64,000 nt of DNA from Shewanella mesophila (GTDB lineage Bacteria > Pseudomonadota > Gammaproteobacteria > Enterobacterales > Shewanellaceae). A program made the position numbers and the translations under genes. Every line of letters starts with the position of its first letter. Position 1 is the stretch's first letter. Below, piece after piece: positions 52,719 to 60,471 of this stretch. Location of the stretch: contig NZ_CP080421.1 in the NCBI RefSeq assembly GCF_019457515.1, forward strand, positions 1 through 64,000, read 5' to 3'. The notes under the pieces were generated by a model that was given only the letters and a program-made list of their open reading frames with translations, did not search any database and was not told where the DNA came from.

Positions 52719-54290
52719 ATGACGAAAGGTATTGATAAATACAGTATCGATAGTACCGACTATACAATTGGTCAGGACAATGTACAGAAATGGGGTTTCG
52801 ATGTTCATAACCCCGTTTTCGGTGTAAGCGCTGGGCTGATAGCCGCCTTTTTACTTGCAACGCTATTGACTGATCCTGAAGTTGCTAAATCGGTATTAGA
52901 TGGGATTAAGTGGAAAATTATCGGCGCATTTGATTGGTTATTTATATGGGCGGGTAATATTTTTGTCCTGTTTTGCTTGTTCTTGATCGTTTCTCCCTAT
53001 GGCAAGATCCGTTTGGGCGGTAAGGAAGCTACCGCCGATTACTCCTTTGTTTCATGGCTGTCGATGTTATTTGCCGCGGGGATGGGTATAGGTTTGATGT
53101 TCTGGAGTGTGGCCGAACCTACCGCTTACTATACTGGTTGGTATGAAACGCCTTTAGGCGTTGAAGCCTATACTCCTGAGGCCGCCAAGTTAGCGCTGGG
53201 GGCAACGATGTTCCACTGGGGATTACATCCTTGGGCTATTTACGGTGTTGTGGCCTTGTCGTTGGCATTCTTTGCCTATAACAAAGGTATGCCTTTATCG
53301 ATCCGCTCTGTTTTTTATCCCATTTTAGGTGACAGAGCCTGGGGATGGGCTGGTCACATTGTTGATATTTTAGCAGTATTGGCCACCCTGTTTGGATTAG
53401 CAACATCGCTAGGTTTAGGTGCGCAGCAGGCAGCTAGTGGTATCCATCATGTGTTTGGTGTCGACGCTGGCATTGGTTTGCAGATCATCGTGATTGTTTC
53501 AGTGACCTTATTAGCAGTTGTATCTGTGGTGCGTGGTATCGACGGTGGTGTGAAAGTCATCAGTAATATCAACATGATAGTGGCATTTTTGTTACTCATT
53601 TTGGTGGCGATGATTGGTTATGCGGTTACCCTTGGTACTATCCCAACCACATTGATGGCTTATATTGAGAATATTATCCCCTTGAGTAATCCGCATGGAC
53701 GAGCCGATGAAGCTTGGTTCCAAGGTTGGACGGTATTCTACTGGGCGTGGTGGATCTCTTGGTCACCTTTTGTCGGTATGTTTATCGCCCGAGTATCAAA
53801 AGGACGCACCGTACGTGAGTTTATTACGGCAGTATTGTTGGTGCCGACTTTTGTCACCTTGATTTGGATGTCAGTGTTTGGTGGTTTAGCTATTGATCAG
53901 GTAGTGAATAAGGTAGGTGAGCTCGGTGCTAAGGGGCTTACCGATGTGTCTTTAGCTATGTTCCAGATGTTCGATGTGCTGCCATTTGGTAATATATTGT
54001 CTATCATTGCCGTTATTTTGGTTCTGGTGTTCTTTATTACATCATCAGATTCTGGGTCATTGGTGATCGACAGTATTACCGCTGGGGGTAAGATTGATGC
54101 TCCAGTGCCACAACGTATCTTCTGGGCTATGTTAGAAGGCGCGATTGCGATCGCACTGTTGTGGATTGGCGGGACTCAGGCTGTTCAGGCCTTACAAGCT
54201 GCGGCAATATCCACCGCCTTGCCATTTACTTTGATCTTGTTATTGATGTGTGTCAGCCTGATCAAAGGGATGCGTACAGAACGGTTTTAA
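52719..54290 (+). CDS. BCCT family transporter (betaine/choline/carnitine type)
   Basis: Secondary transporter of quaternary ammonium or related osmolytes such as glycine betaine or choline, usually Na+ or H+ coupled. The product is 523 residues with 12 predicted TM segments. Seen: GMGIGLMFWSVAEPTAYY (glycine/Trp-rich first transport helix) and the signature FYWAWWISWSPFVGMFIARVSKGRTVREF; ITSSDSGSLVIDSITAGG in TM10 region. Substrate within the BCCT family not predictable. Monocistronic, closed by a strong terminator at 54314. Confidence 0.94.
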   Translation: MTKGIDKYSIDSTDYTIGQDNVQKWGFDVHNPVFGVSAGLIAAFLLATLLTDPEVAKSVLDGIKWKIIGAFDWLFIWAGNIFVLFCLFLIVSPYGKIRLGGKEATADYSFVSWLSMLFAAGMGIGLMFWSVAEPTAYYTGWYETPLGVEAYTPEAAKLALGATMFHWGLHPWAIYGVVALSLAFFAYNKGMPLSIRSVFYPILGDRAWGWAGHIVDILAVLATLFGLATSLGLGAQQAASGIHHVFGVDAGIGLQIIVIVSVTLLAVVSVVRGIDGGVKVISNINMIVAFLLLILVAMIGYAVTLGTIPTTLMAYIENIIPLSNPHGRADEAWFQGWTVFYWAWWISWSPFVGMFIARVSKGRTVREFITAVLLVPTFVTLIWMSVFGGLAIDQVVNKVGELGAKGLTDVSLAMFQMFDVLPFGNILSIIAVILVLVFFITSSDSGSLVIDSITAGGKIDAPVPQRIFWAMLEGAIAIALLWIGGTQAVQALQAAAISTALPFTLILLLMCVSLIKGMRTERF

Positions 54291-54313
54291 TGGTTAGTGC
54301 CCAGGGCTTAGTA

Positions 54314-54343
54314 AAAAGGAGGTGATTTAACCTCCTTTTTTAT
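54314..54343. terminator. Bidirectional terminator after the BCCT gene
   Basis: Stem AAAAAGGAGGT / ACCTCCTTTTT with loop GATTTA, U-rich on both strands. It lies 24 bp after the BCCT stop and overlaps the stop of the convergent exonuclease gene. Confidence 0.9.
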
Positions 54344-55059
54344 TGCCAGAACTTTTCGATAGCCTGCTGGGGATCATGATGATGCGCGATCTGTGCTTGC
54401 AGTAGCTCCGCCGTTGCAATGGCATCCGTCAGCGCATGGTGAGGTGGATAAGCGGGTAGGCCATAACGTTGGCGACAGGCACCTAATCTTATCGATTGTG
54501 GTTTAGTGCCCTTAAGTCGATGCCATATTCCTCCGCGTAACTTCTGTTGAATTTTCGATTCGAGCACCATGGTGTCGACTACAGGGAATTCTATGCCCTT
54601 ATTAATTCTGGTCATCAAGGCTCGTTCGAAAAACTGACGCTCTATTTGTTGGCAATGTACCACGATGATCTTGCCAGCCATCTCATTCAATATCTGTTCA
54701 AATATCACAGATAGGTCGGGTGCGTCGAGGATATCGGTATGGGTGATGCCATGAATGATCACCGACTCTTCAGCTAGTTTTTCCCTTGGCCTAACGGTCC
54801 AATATTTAGCTCGATTGACTAAGATTCGTTGTAGATTAAAGGGGACGGTTCCGACACTGATGATGTCATCTTTTTCCGGATTTAACCCTGTTGTCTCAAA
54901 GTCCATCGACAAAAATTCTACCTCGCCAATAGGCTTATTCCCTTCTGGCAAAGGCGCTGAGTAATAAGCGATTAAGGTATCGTTTTTAATCATATTGAGC
55001 TTTTGCTTAAACTTGCCTGGCCAGTCTATGGTTGGCGGCGAAAGCAGTTTCTTTAGCAT
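54340..55059 (-). CDS. 3'-5' exonuclease (DnaQ/Pol III epsilon-like)
   Basis: A 239-residue DEDDh exonuclease of the epsilon superfamily but not the replicative DnaQ. Seen: Exo I SMDFETTGLNPEKDDIISVG (catalytic D-E), Exo II VIIHGITHTDILDAPD with VVHCQQIERQFF, and Exo III HHALTDAIATAELL (His and Asp). A 40-residue N-terminal region without motif precedes it. It lies 7 bp downstream of the cNMP/CBS/DUF294 gene, so they form an operon. Proofreading of nucleic acids or nucleotide signal removal is possible; role unknown. Confidence 0.88.
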   Translation of the reverse strand: MLKKLLSPPTIDWPGKFKQKLNMIKNDTLIAYYSAPLPEGNKPIGEVEFLSMDFETTGLNPEKDDIISVGTVPFNLQRILVNRAKYWTVRPREKLAEESVIIHGITHTDILDAPDLSVIFEQILNEMAGKIIVVHCQQIERQFFERALMTRINKGIEFPVVDTMVLESKIQQKLRGGIWHRLKGTKPQSIRLGACRQRYGLPAYPPHHALTDAIATAELLQAQIAHHHDPQQAIEKFWQ

Positions 55060-55066
55060 GATGCAC

Positions 55067-56956
55067 TCACTTGAATTGATTATTGGCTTGATAACGGAAT
55101 TTAAGGAAGTTCTGGCCGTTACTTAATATTTGAAACGCATCTTTTAGGTTACGTCGTTCAAAGTCAGATAAGTTTTCTGGTTCGATATTGTTATCAGGAT
55201 CGATGCCAAGTTTGACGTCGAAGGCCTGATGACGGATACGCACCATAGAGATGAACTCCATCGCATCTCGCAGATCTTGCGCTCTGCCTTTGGGGAGTAT
55301 GCTGGCATCGATAATGTCATCGAGTCGCTCGAAAGAGTTTCTCGCTCGTGATCCAACCGACAATGCGTGCACACGAATCAGGTCTGCAAGCGGGGCGGTG
55401 CCACGACGTTTGAGGTTGATGGAGTTATTGTGGCGACCATCTTTTTCCATCACAAAGTCTTTGAAGAACCCTAGCGGCGGGGTGCGATTAAGGGCGTTTC
55501 TTGCCAAACAGGCCAAGAAGCGATTGTTTTTTCTTGCTCGGCGAACGATGAAGCCGTTGAGTTGCTCCGCCCATTTTAGCCTGCCATATACGCCATCAAG
55601 ATCGAAGAAAATCGAGGCGTTAAGTAAGGCTTTTGGGTTGGGGTTGTCAATCCAGTCGGCGAAACACTCCTCCCACTCTTTGCGGGTCATACGCCACATT
55701 GGGTTGGTTGCCATTATGTCGCCAGTACAGTAACTATAGCCACATCGATCTAGCCCATCACAGACAAATTTAGCCAGCTTAGCAAAGTATTCATCATGTT
55801 TCTCTTTATCGAACTCGTCTCCCAAGATAATGGCATTATCTTGATCAGTAACGATAAGTTGCTCATCTCGGCCCATTGAGCCTAACGCTAAGAAACAGTA
55901 TGGGACTGGTGGTGGACCAAATTGTTCTTCGGCTAGTTCGAGTATGCGCTGCTTGAAGCTACGCCCAATTACCGACATCGCACTACCAACCATGTGAGAA
56001 TTGGCATCTTCATTGACCATACGCTCAAAACTGTCTTTAACTTGTTCTGATAGCACCACCAGATCGTCGATAGACAACTGCTGGAAGATGCTACTTACTA
56101 ACAGCAATGAGTTTTGAGATTCGTAGCGAACGATATCTGTCGCTTCGATAATTCCTATCGGTGTGCGTCCTTTTAATATGGGCAGATGGTGAACGTTGTA
56201 CCTAAGCATGGTTAACATTACTTCATGGACATAGGCATTATGATCTAGGCTGATCACATCAGTGGTTACTACTGAGTCTAGGGTATCGCTCGGATCTATC
56301 CCTTCGGCTAATACTCGTGTGCATAGGTCCCTATCCGTAATGATCCCCATTAGCGGGGAGGTCTCGTTCTCCTCATCTTCCAATACATCGGGATCGATCA
56401 CCAGCAGCGCCGATACGTTATCCTTAGCCATTAAGATGGCTGCACTTTGGATGCTTTCTGTTTTGTTGATGTAGGGGGGCTCACGAGTTAATAGGGTTCG
56501 CACTTTAGGTGACGTGAGATCATCTTGACTAGTCGAGTTGGATACGGCTTGGCGCAGGCGAGCGTTATCTTCTACTTCGACAAAGTCGGCAAATACATCA
56601 TGTTGATCGTAAAGCTCTTGAAAGATGTTTTCTGGAAGACAGTAAACTAATGTGTCCTCAATAGCCTTGACGGGAAAGCGGATCTTGTTATTGGTTAATA
56701 AACCCATTTGACCAAAAAGATCACCCGTGTCGAGTCGGTTATAGAGTTCGCCTTTGCGGCGATAAACTTCGACTTCGCCGCTGCGAATGATGTAGAGGTC
56801 ATTGATATGATCACCAGCATGAATGATAGGCGTATCTTTACGGTAATAAGCGATCTCGATATGGTGGCTGACGTGTGCGATAACCTCTTCGGGGAGCGAG
56901 TCAAAAGGTGGGTACTGTATTAAGAAGTTTTGGATCTCATTTAGCTCTGCTTCCAC
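55067..56956 (-). CDS. cNMP-binding / CBS / DUF294 nucleotidyltransferase-like protein
   Basis: A 629-residue signalling protein. Domains: cyclic-nucleotide-binding-like (about 15-120; IHAGDHINDLYIIRSGEVEVYR and YNRLDTGDLFGQMGLL), tandem CBS pair (about 150-290), DUF294 nucleotidyltransferase (about 330-480) with GSMGRDEQLIVTDQDNAIIL, and a C-terminal DUF294 domain (about 480-620). Fits the family paired with a DnaQ-like exonuclease in Shewanella and Vibrio near acetate or osmolyte genes. The nucleotidyltransferase could modify a protein, as GlnD does, but no substrate is known. Confidence 0.9.
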   Translation of the reverse strand: MEAELNEIQNFLIQYPPFDSLPEEVIAHVSHHIEIAYYRKDTPIIHAGDHINDLYIIRSGEVEVYRRKGELYNRLDTGDLFGQMGLLTNNKIRFPVKAIEDTLVYCLPENIFQELYDQHDVFADFVEVEDNARLRQAVSNSTSQDDLTSPKVRTLLTREPPYINKTESIQSAAILMAKDNVSALLVIDPDVLEDEENETSPLMGIITDRDLCTRVLAEGIDPSDTLDSVVTTDVISLDHNAYVHEVMLTMLRYNVHHLPILKGRTPIGIIEATDIVRYESQNSLLLVSSIFQQLSIDDLVVLSEQVKDSFERMVNEDANSHMVGSAMSVIGRSFKQRILELAEEQFGPPPVPYCFLALGSMGRDEQLIVTDQDNAIILGDEFDKEKHDEYFAKLAKFVCDGLDRCGYSYCTGDIMATNPMWRMTRKEWEECFADWIDNPNPKALLNASIFFDLDGVYGRLKWAEQLNGFIVRRARKNNRFLACLARNALNRTPPLGFFKDFVMEKDGRHNNSINLKRRGTAPLADLIRVHALSVGSRARNSFERLDDIIDASILPKGRAQDLRDAMEFISMVRIRHQAFDVKLGIDPDNNIEPENLSDFERRNLKDAFQILSNGQNFLKFRYQANNQFK

Positions 56957-57123
56957 GTTATCTCCTTCATGCCATTACATGAAATATCATGCTTACTACA
57001 ATACTAACCTATTGCGCCGATGTTTCGTGAAAGATCCACAGGATATTATGGTTTTATCAGAGTATATCGAGGTTCGTTTTTAGCGCTAATCCATTGAGCA
57101 ACTCAATAGTGGGCATTTATTGG

Positions 57124-57186
57124 CTATGTGGGAAGCGACTTATGCAGAGTAACTACTTGCCATCGCTTCGGACTTGCCCCACATAG
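57124..57186. repeat. Long interrupted stem-loop upstream of the DUF294 gene
   Basis: CTATGTGGG (57124-57132) pairs with CCCACATAG (57178-57186). Inside, AAGCGA (57133-57138) pairs with TCGCTT (57163-57168). A 9-nt one-sided bulge separates the two stems. It lies in the 265-bp gap between the DUF294 gene start and the end of the regulator gene. It may terminate the regulator transcript or be a leader structure of the DUF294 gene; no known RNA family recognised. Confidence 0.45.
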
Positions 57187-57222
57187 ACGACAATAAAAAT
57201 CATTGTATAAGCTTATATTGTC

Positions 57223-58131
57223 CTAATTGGCGGTCCACAACATCTGGCCACATTGACTCAGATCGTAACCGCCAAGCTGGGCTGCCAGTTGTCTGGTTTG
57301 AGTGCTGCCTAACATATCAAATAGTGCCTGCAGTTGACGGCGGAAATAGATACCTTGAGGCATCACAAAATCAAACGACTCGGTGATCAGTGGCACAAAG
57401 CTTAAACCGCTTTCCATGGCAACCGATTGGCAACCAAAGCCGATATCTGCTTCATCTCTAGCAATAAATCCGGCTAACTCTCGTTCGCTGTAGGCGGTTA
57501 CCGACACGTTGAGCTGTTCAAGTGAAGCGCTCTGTTTCATCAGCCAGTGTTCTAAATGTTGTTGGCTACCTGCCCCCGATTGCCTACCGACCCAGCGCCA
57601 AGGTAATCCAACTACCTTATCTTCCTCTTGGCACCTGTGATGCATTTCGCTGCGCATCATTAGCCCCTGCTGACGAGTATAGCCGTGAACCATAACCCAC
57701 TGTTGATGGTTGGGGTAACCTTTAAGTAATGCAGGATGGCGAATGTTACGCTCTTCAATATTGCCCCAATGTAAGGTGCAAACATCGGCGTAACCGCGAG
57801 AGAGCAGATCGAGCCCCATACGCGATCCCGTTGAACTGTAACTAACGAGATCGCTCTTTCCAATGCGTGACATTAAACGGGCAACCAGCATGGATAGCAG
57901 GGGATCATCGCTCCCAGTAATATGCATGCGGTCAGACAGCATGCCGCTATGACAAGAGTCCATAACCCAGCGGTCGATCAGTATTTTTGGGAACAACCAT
58001 TTCCCTGTTACTTTGGTCGCAGGCAATATTCGATCATTTGCCATGGCATAGACCTTCTTTTCATTAAGGTCTAGATATTCAGCTACCTGCTTGGCACTCA
58101 TGTAGATGAGTTCACTCGGCTCGGTCATCAA
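57223..58131 (-). CDS. HTH plus periplasmic-binding-protein-like regulator
   Basis: A 302-residue regulator. The N-terminal 60 residues form an excisionase/MerR-type HTH (MSAKQVAEYLDLNEKKVYAMANDRILPATKVTGKWLFPK). The rest is a periplasmic-binding-protein-like domain (ITGSDDPLLSMLVARLM, FARGYADVCTLHWG-type stretch, RWVGRQSGAGSQQHLEHWL, VTAYSERELAGFIARDEADIGFG), as in ModE/TupR-like molybdate or tungstate sensors. It lies 20 bp downstream of fdhD on the same strand, so it is in the formate dehydrogenase accessory operon. Effector unknown; molybdate or tungstate is plausible. Confidence 0.85.
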   Translation of the reverse strand: MMTEPSELIYMSAKQVAEYLDLNEKKVYAMANDRILPATKVTGKWLFPKILIDRWVMDSCHSGMLSDRMHITGSDDPLLSMLVARLMSRIGKSDLVSYSSTGSRMGLDLLSRGYADVCTLHWGNIEERNIRHPALLKGYPNHQQWVMVHGYTRQQGLMMRSEMHHRCQEEDKVVGLPWRWVGRQSGAGSQQHLEHWLMKQSASLEQLNVSVTAYSERELAGFIARDEADIGFGCQSVAMESGLSFVPLITESFDFVMPQGIYFRRQLQALFDMLGSTQTRQLAAQLGGYDLSQCGQMLWTAN

Positions 58132-58151
58132 TATTCCTTTGATTCTTTTAA

Positions 58152-58997
58152 TTAACTGATGTTACGTTTGGGCGGTGTTGCATCAAACTCGACGTTTTCT
58201 GCGCCGTTATAAATAAGAAAGTGACGCCCCTTGGCGCGAGCTATCATGGTGATCCCCAGTTTTTGAGCGAGTTCCAGTCCCATCTGGGTTGCGCCGCTGC
58301 GAGATAACAACACAGGGATCCCCATCTTGGCGACTTTAATCACCATTTCTGAGGTTAATCTTCCTGTGGTATAAAAGAGTTTGTTACCGCCCATCTCTTG
58401 TTTGAGCCACATCTCACCCGCTAAGGTATCAACGGCATTGTGGCGACCAACATCTTCGACAAAGCCAGTGATCTGATCGCCTTGGCATAATCCGCAACCA
58501 TGCACTGCACCCGCATTTTTGTAGGTCTCGTTATAGGCGCTAATGTTGTTTAGTAGGCTGTATAGCATGCTCTGTTTTAGTTGTGGCTTCGGCAGTTCTA
58601 TATCGTCTAATCCATCCATAAAACCACCATAAACAGTACCTTGACCGCACCCTGTAGTTACGGTTTTTTCCGCGAGCTTCTCATCTAAATGCTCAGTGGT
58701 CTCTTTGGTGATAACGGCTGCGGAGTTAACGTCCCAATCGACTATCACAGATTCAAGTTGTTTTACATTTGAAATGAAACCTTGGTTCTTTAGATAACCA
58801 AGGGCCAGCGCTTCTGGGCGCGCCCCCAATGTCATCAAGGTGACGATTGGGCGCCAATTGAGGTAGACGGTAAGTGGTCGTTCGCAGGCGATATGTTTAT
58901 CGACGATCTCTCCTTGTTCGTTAATCGCTTTTACCGCGATGGTGAGCGGGGCATCCGCTTGAGTTTTTAAGAATGTAGGCTGTTTGCTAATGGTCAT
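58152..58997 (-). CDS. fdhD: Formate dehydrogenase accessory sulfurtransferase FdhD
   Basis: Transfers sulfur from IscS to the molybdenum cofactor of formate dehydrogenase, which is needed for activity. I chose the ATG at 58997 (MTISKQPTFLKTQADAPL); the frame runs to 59045. The product is 281 residues. Seen: VYLNWRPIVTLMTLGARPEALALGYL, the catalytic loop TTGCGQGTVYGG, HGCGLCQGDQITGFVEDVGRHNAVDTLAGEM and YTTGRLTSEMVIKVAKMGIPVLLSRSGAT. Divergent from the fdh structural operon across a regulatory gap of about 300 bp; the regulator gene follows. Confidence 0.96.
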   Translation of the reverse strand: MTISKQPTFLKTQADAPLTIAVKAINEQGEIVDKHIACERPLTVYLNWRPIVTLMTLGARPEALALGYLKNQGFISNVKQLESVIVDWDVNSAAVITKETTEHLDEKLAEKTVTTGCGQGTVYGGFMDGLDDIELPKPQLKQSMLYSLLNNISAYNETYKNAGAVHGCGLCQGDQITGFVEDVGRHNAVDTLAGEMWLKQEMGGNKLFYTTGRLTSEMVIKVAKMGIPVLLSRSGATQMGLELAQKLGITMIARAKGRHFLIYNGAENVEFDATPPKRNIS

Positions 58998-59075
58998 GAA
59001 TATCATCTTTTCGCAATGGGCTAGATGCAGCATAGCAATATTCATTCCTAGGCGATGAATTGGTGTTGAAATGCG

Positions 59076-59088
59076 TGATCTAGTTAAA
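59076..59088. promoter_or_regulatory. Direct-repeat site, copy 1
   Basis: TGATCTAGTTAAA, repeated as TGATCTAGTTCAAA at 59170-59183, 94 bp apart in the fdhD/fdh divergent gap. The pair flanks the palindrome at 59135. Not a canonical CRP or FNR site; significance unknown. Confidence 0.35.
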
Positions 59089-59134
59089 TTCTCTGTGACA
59101 AAACGCCCTTTTATGTCCCGTACTAAATAGCATT

Positions 59135-59151
59135 TAGGACAAATTGTCCTA
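59135..59151. promoter_or_regulatory. Perfect palindrome TAGGACAAATTGTCCTA, candidate enhancer site for the sigma-54 promoter
   Basis: 8-bp perfect arms around a central A. The centre lies about 85 bp upstream of the start predicted from the -24/-12 promoter at 59202, the usual range for enhancer-binding proteins. The 13-bp core GGACAAATTGTCC recurs at 60708-60720 inside the polyferredoxin gene. A half-site TTGTCCTA lies at 57218, at the end of the regulator gene. Confidence 0.55.
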
Positions 59152-59201
59152 CTCTTGAACAGGAATTGATGATCTAGTTCAAACTATTTTGATGGATCCG
59201 C

Positions 59202-59217
59202 TGGCATGATTTTTGCT
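59202..59217 (+). promoter_or_regulatory. Sigma-54 (-24/-12) promoter of the formate dehydrogenase operon
   Basis: TGGCATGATTTTTGCT matches the consensus TGGCAYR-N4-TTGCW at every fixed position, with GG and GC 10 nt apart. Predicted transcription start near 59228, about 70 bp before the DUF3305 ATG at 59298. Formate metabolism genes often use sigma-54 (for example E. coli fdhF and hyc), which supports the call. Confidence 0.75.
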
Positions 59218-59297
59218 GCAACACAGTGATATCGCTAACCCGTAGCTTGGTCCTGAGTATTGAAGACTAGGCTCCTTAATCAGTAAACGGAGACGCA

Positions 59298-59768
59298 ATG
59301 CAACGCACTGAAAGTCAATGGCCCATGTATGTTTCACTGAAGAAAGTGGAAAAGCAGGTTGGGCGCTGGATAGCTGAAAGCTGGGAGTTGGACCAAGTGC
59401 TTCCTGCATCACAAGATGCGCCTAATGGCGCTCAGTTGATCGCATTAGAGCTGCATAAAGATGAGCGTGGCAGTTATCGAATTAACCTCGATATGGACAA
59501 CGCTATGCTTTATGTGGTGTGCGATGAACTGGAAGATGGAACCTGGATCCCCACCATGATTTCAGCGGATCAAAATGTGGCTGCAGGTTGCCTTGAAGGA
59601 GATACCCCAGTGCTTAACTTTGCAATGCCTGAAGCCGTCGCTTGCTGGATCGAAGCCTTTATTACTCGTCACGGTGAGGTGGAGATCTGCGCCCATAGGC
59701 GTAAGCATGTTAATCGCCGTAAAAATGAGGGACCAAGCACTAATTCAGATCGGGGGCTAGTTTCATAA
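59298..59768 (+). CDS. DUF3305 domain protein (formate dehydrogenase cluster)
   Basis: A 156-residue protein of unknown function that co-occurs with formate dehydrogenase. N-terminal TESQWPMYVSLKKVEKQVGRWIAESWELDQVLP is the DUF3305 landmark; then ISADQNVAAGCLEGDTPVLNFAMPEAVACWIEAFI. The tail is basic and hydrophilic. ATG 59298 has a good CGGAG ribosome-binding site. First gene of the fdh operon; its stop overlaps the DUF3306 start by 1 bp, so the two are coupled. Confidence 0.85.
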   Translation: MQRTESQWPMYVSLKKVEKQVGRWIAESWELDQVLPASQDAPNGAQLIALELHKDERGSYRINLDMDNAMLYVVCDELEDGTWIPTMISADQNVAAGCLEGDTPVLNFAMPEAVACWIEAFITRHGEVEICAHRRKHVNRRKNEGPSTNSDRGLVS

Positions 59769-60355
59769 TGAGTGAGCAACCCAGTGGATTACTGGCTCGT
59801 TGGAATCTGCGTCGTCAGAAAGTTCAACAAGAAGAGCAAGCTGAGCAGTTGAGCGAGCAAGAGAGTCAAGCCGTTGCATCCTCGTCTGTGACCGACGAGC
59901 CAAATGAAGTTAGTGCCTTAGAGCCTGCAGAGGCAAATAAAGTATTGATGGCTGAGGATCTGCCCGATCCCGAGAAGATTGAGGTCGGGGGCAGTTTTGC
60001 CAGCTTTATGGCTGAGAATGTCGACCCCGATGCAAAAACTGCCGCATTGAGAGCCCTATGGAAGCAACCTCATTATAACGAGATCGATGGTTTGCTCGAA
60101 TACGCGCTTGATTACACTAATCAACCTAAATTATCGGCCGAAGTATCGGCTGAATTAGCGAAGAAGGTTTTCCGTCATCTAGTTAAGGATGATGAGAAAG
60201 TTCAACCTGAAGGGGAAGAGATGACCGCTTCGGCTGAGCAAGATATTGATAATGTCGAGGGTGAAACGGTAGCGGACAATTTGGACGCCACGGGAGATGA
60301 CTTGCCCCAAAATGAACCAGAAGCACAGGCTGCACCTAAACCCCCTGTTGCTTAA
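59768..60355 (+). CDS. DUF3306 domain protein (formate dehydrogenase cluster)
   Basis: A 195-residue protein. DUF3306 landmark SGLLARWNLRRQKVQQEEQ is at the N-terminus, followed by an acidic low-complexity Glu/Ala/Ser-rich region and a DLPDPEKIEVGGSFASFMAENVDPDAKTAALRALWKQPHYNEIDGLLEYALDYT core. The C-terminal 45 residues are acidic and disordered-looking. Function unknown; likely an assembly or interaction factor with DUF3305 and the polyferredoxin. Confidence 0.85.
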   Translation: MSEQPSGLLARWNLRRQKVQQEEQAEQLSEQESQAVASSSVTDEPNEVSALEPAEANKVLMAEDLPDPEKIEVGGSFASFMAENVDPDAKTAALRALWKQPHYNEIDGLLEYALDYTNQPKLSAEVSAELAKKVFRHLVKDDEKVQPEGEEMTASAEQDIDNVEGETVADNLDATGDDLPQNEPEAQAAPKPPVA

Positions 60356-60471
60356 GGTCAGTTTAGAGTGTTTTTAAATCCATAATTTTGGTACGTGAAT
60401 TGCTGTGTTAGAGGCGTATTAACAACAAGGTTCTTGTCGTTGATATTAAAGGTGAAGCTGGCGCAATCCAA

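Noticed and set aside
55251..55733. 160-codon antisense ORF within the DUF294 gene.
   Set aside because: Shadow frame; Ser/Arg-rich composition typical of antisense reading.
59070..59190. CRP or FNR sites in the fdhD/fdh gap (TTGATGATCTAGTTCAA, GCGTGATCTAGTTAAAT).
   Set aside because: The halves have wrong spacing for TTGAT-N4-ATCAA and only one half of a CRP site; kept as an unexplained direct repeat.
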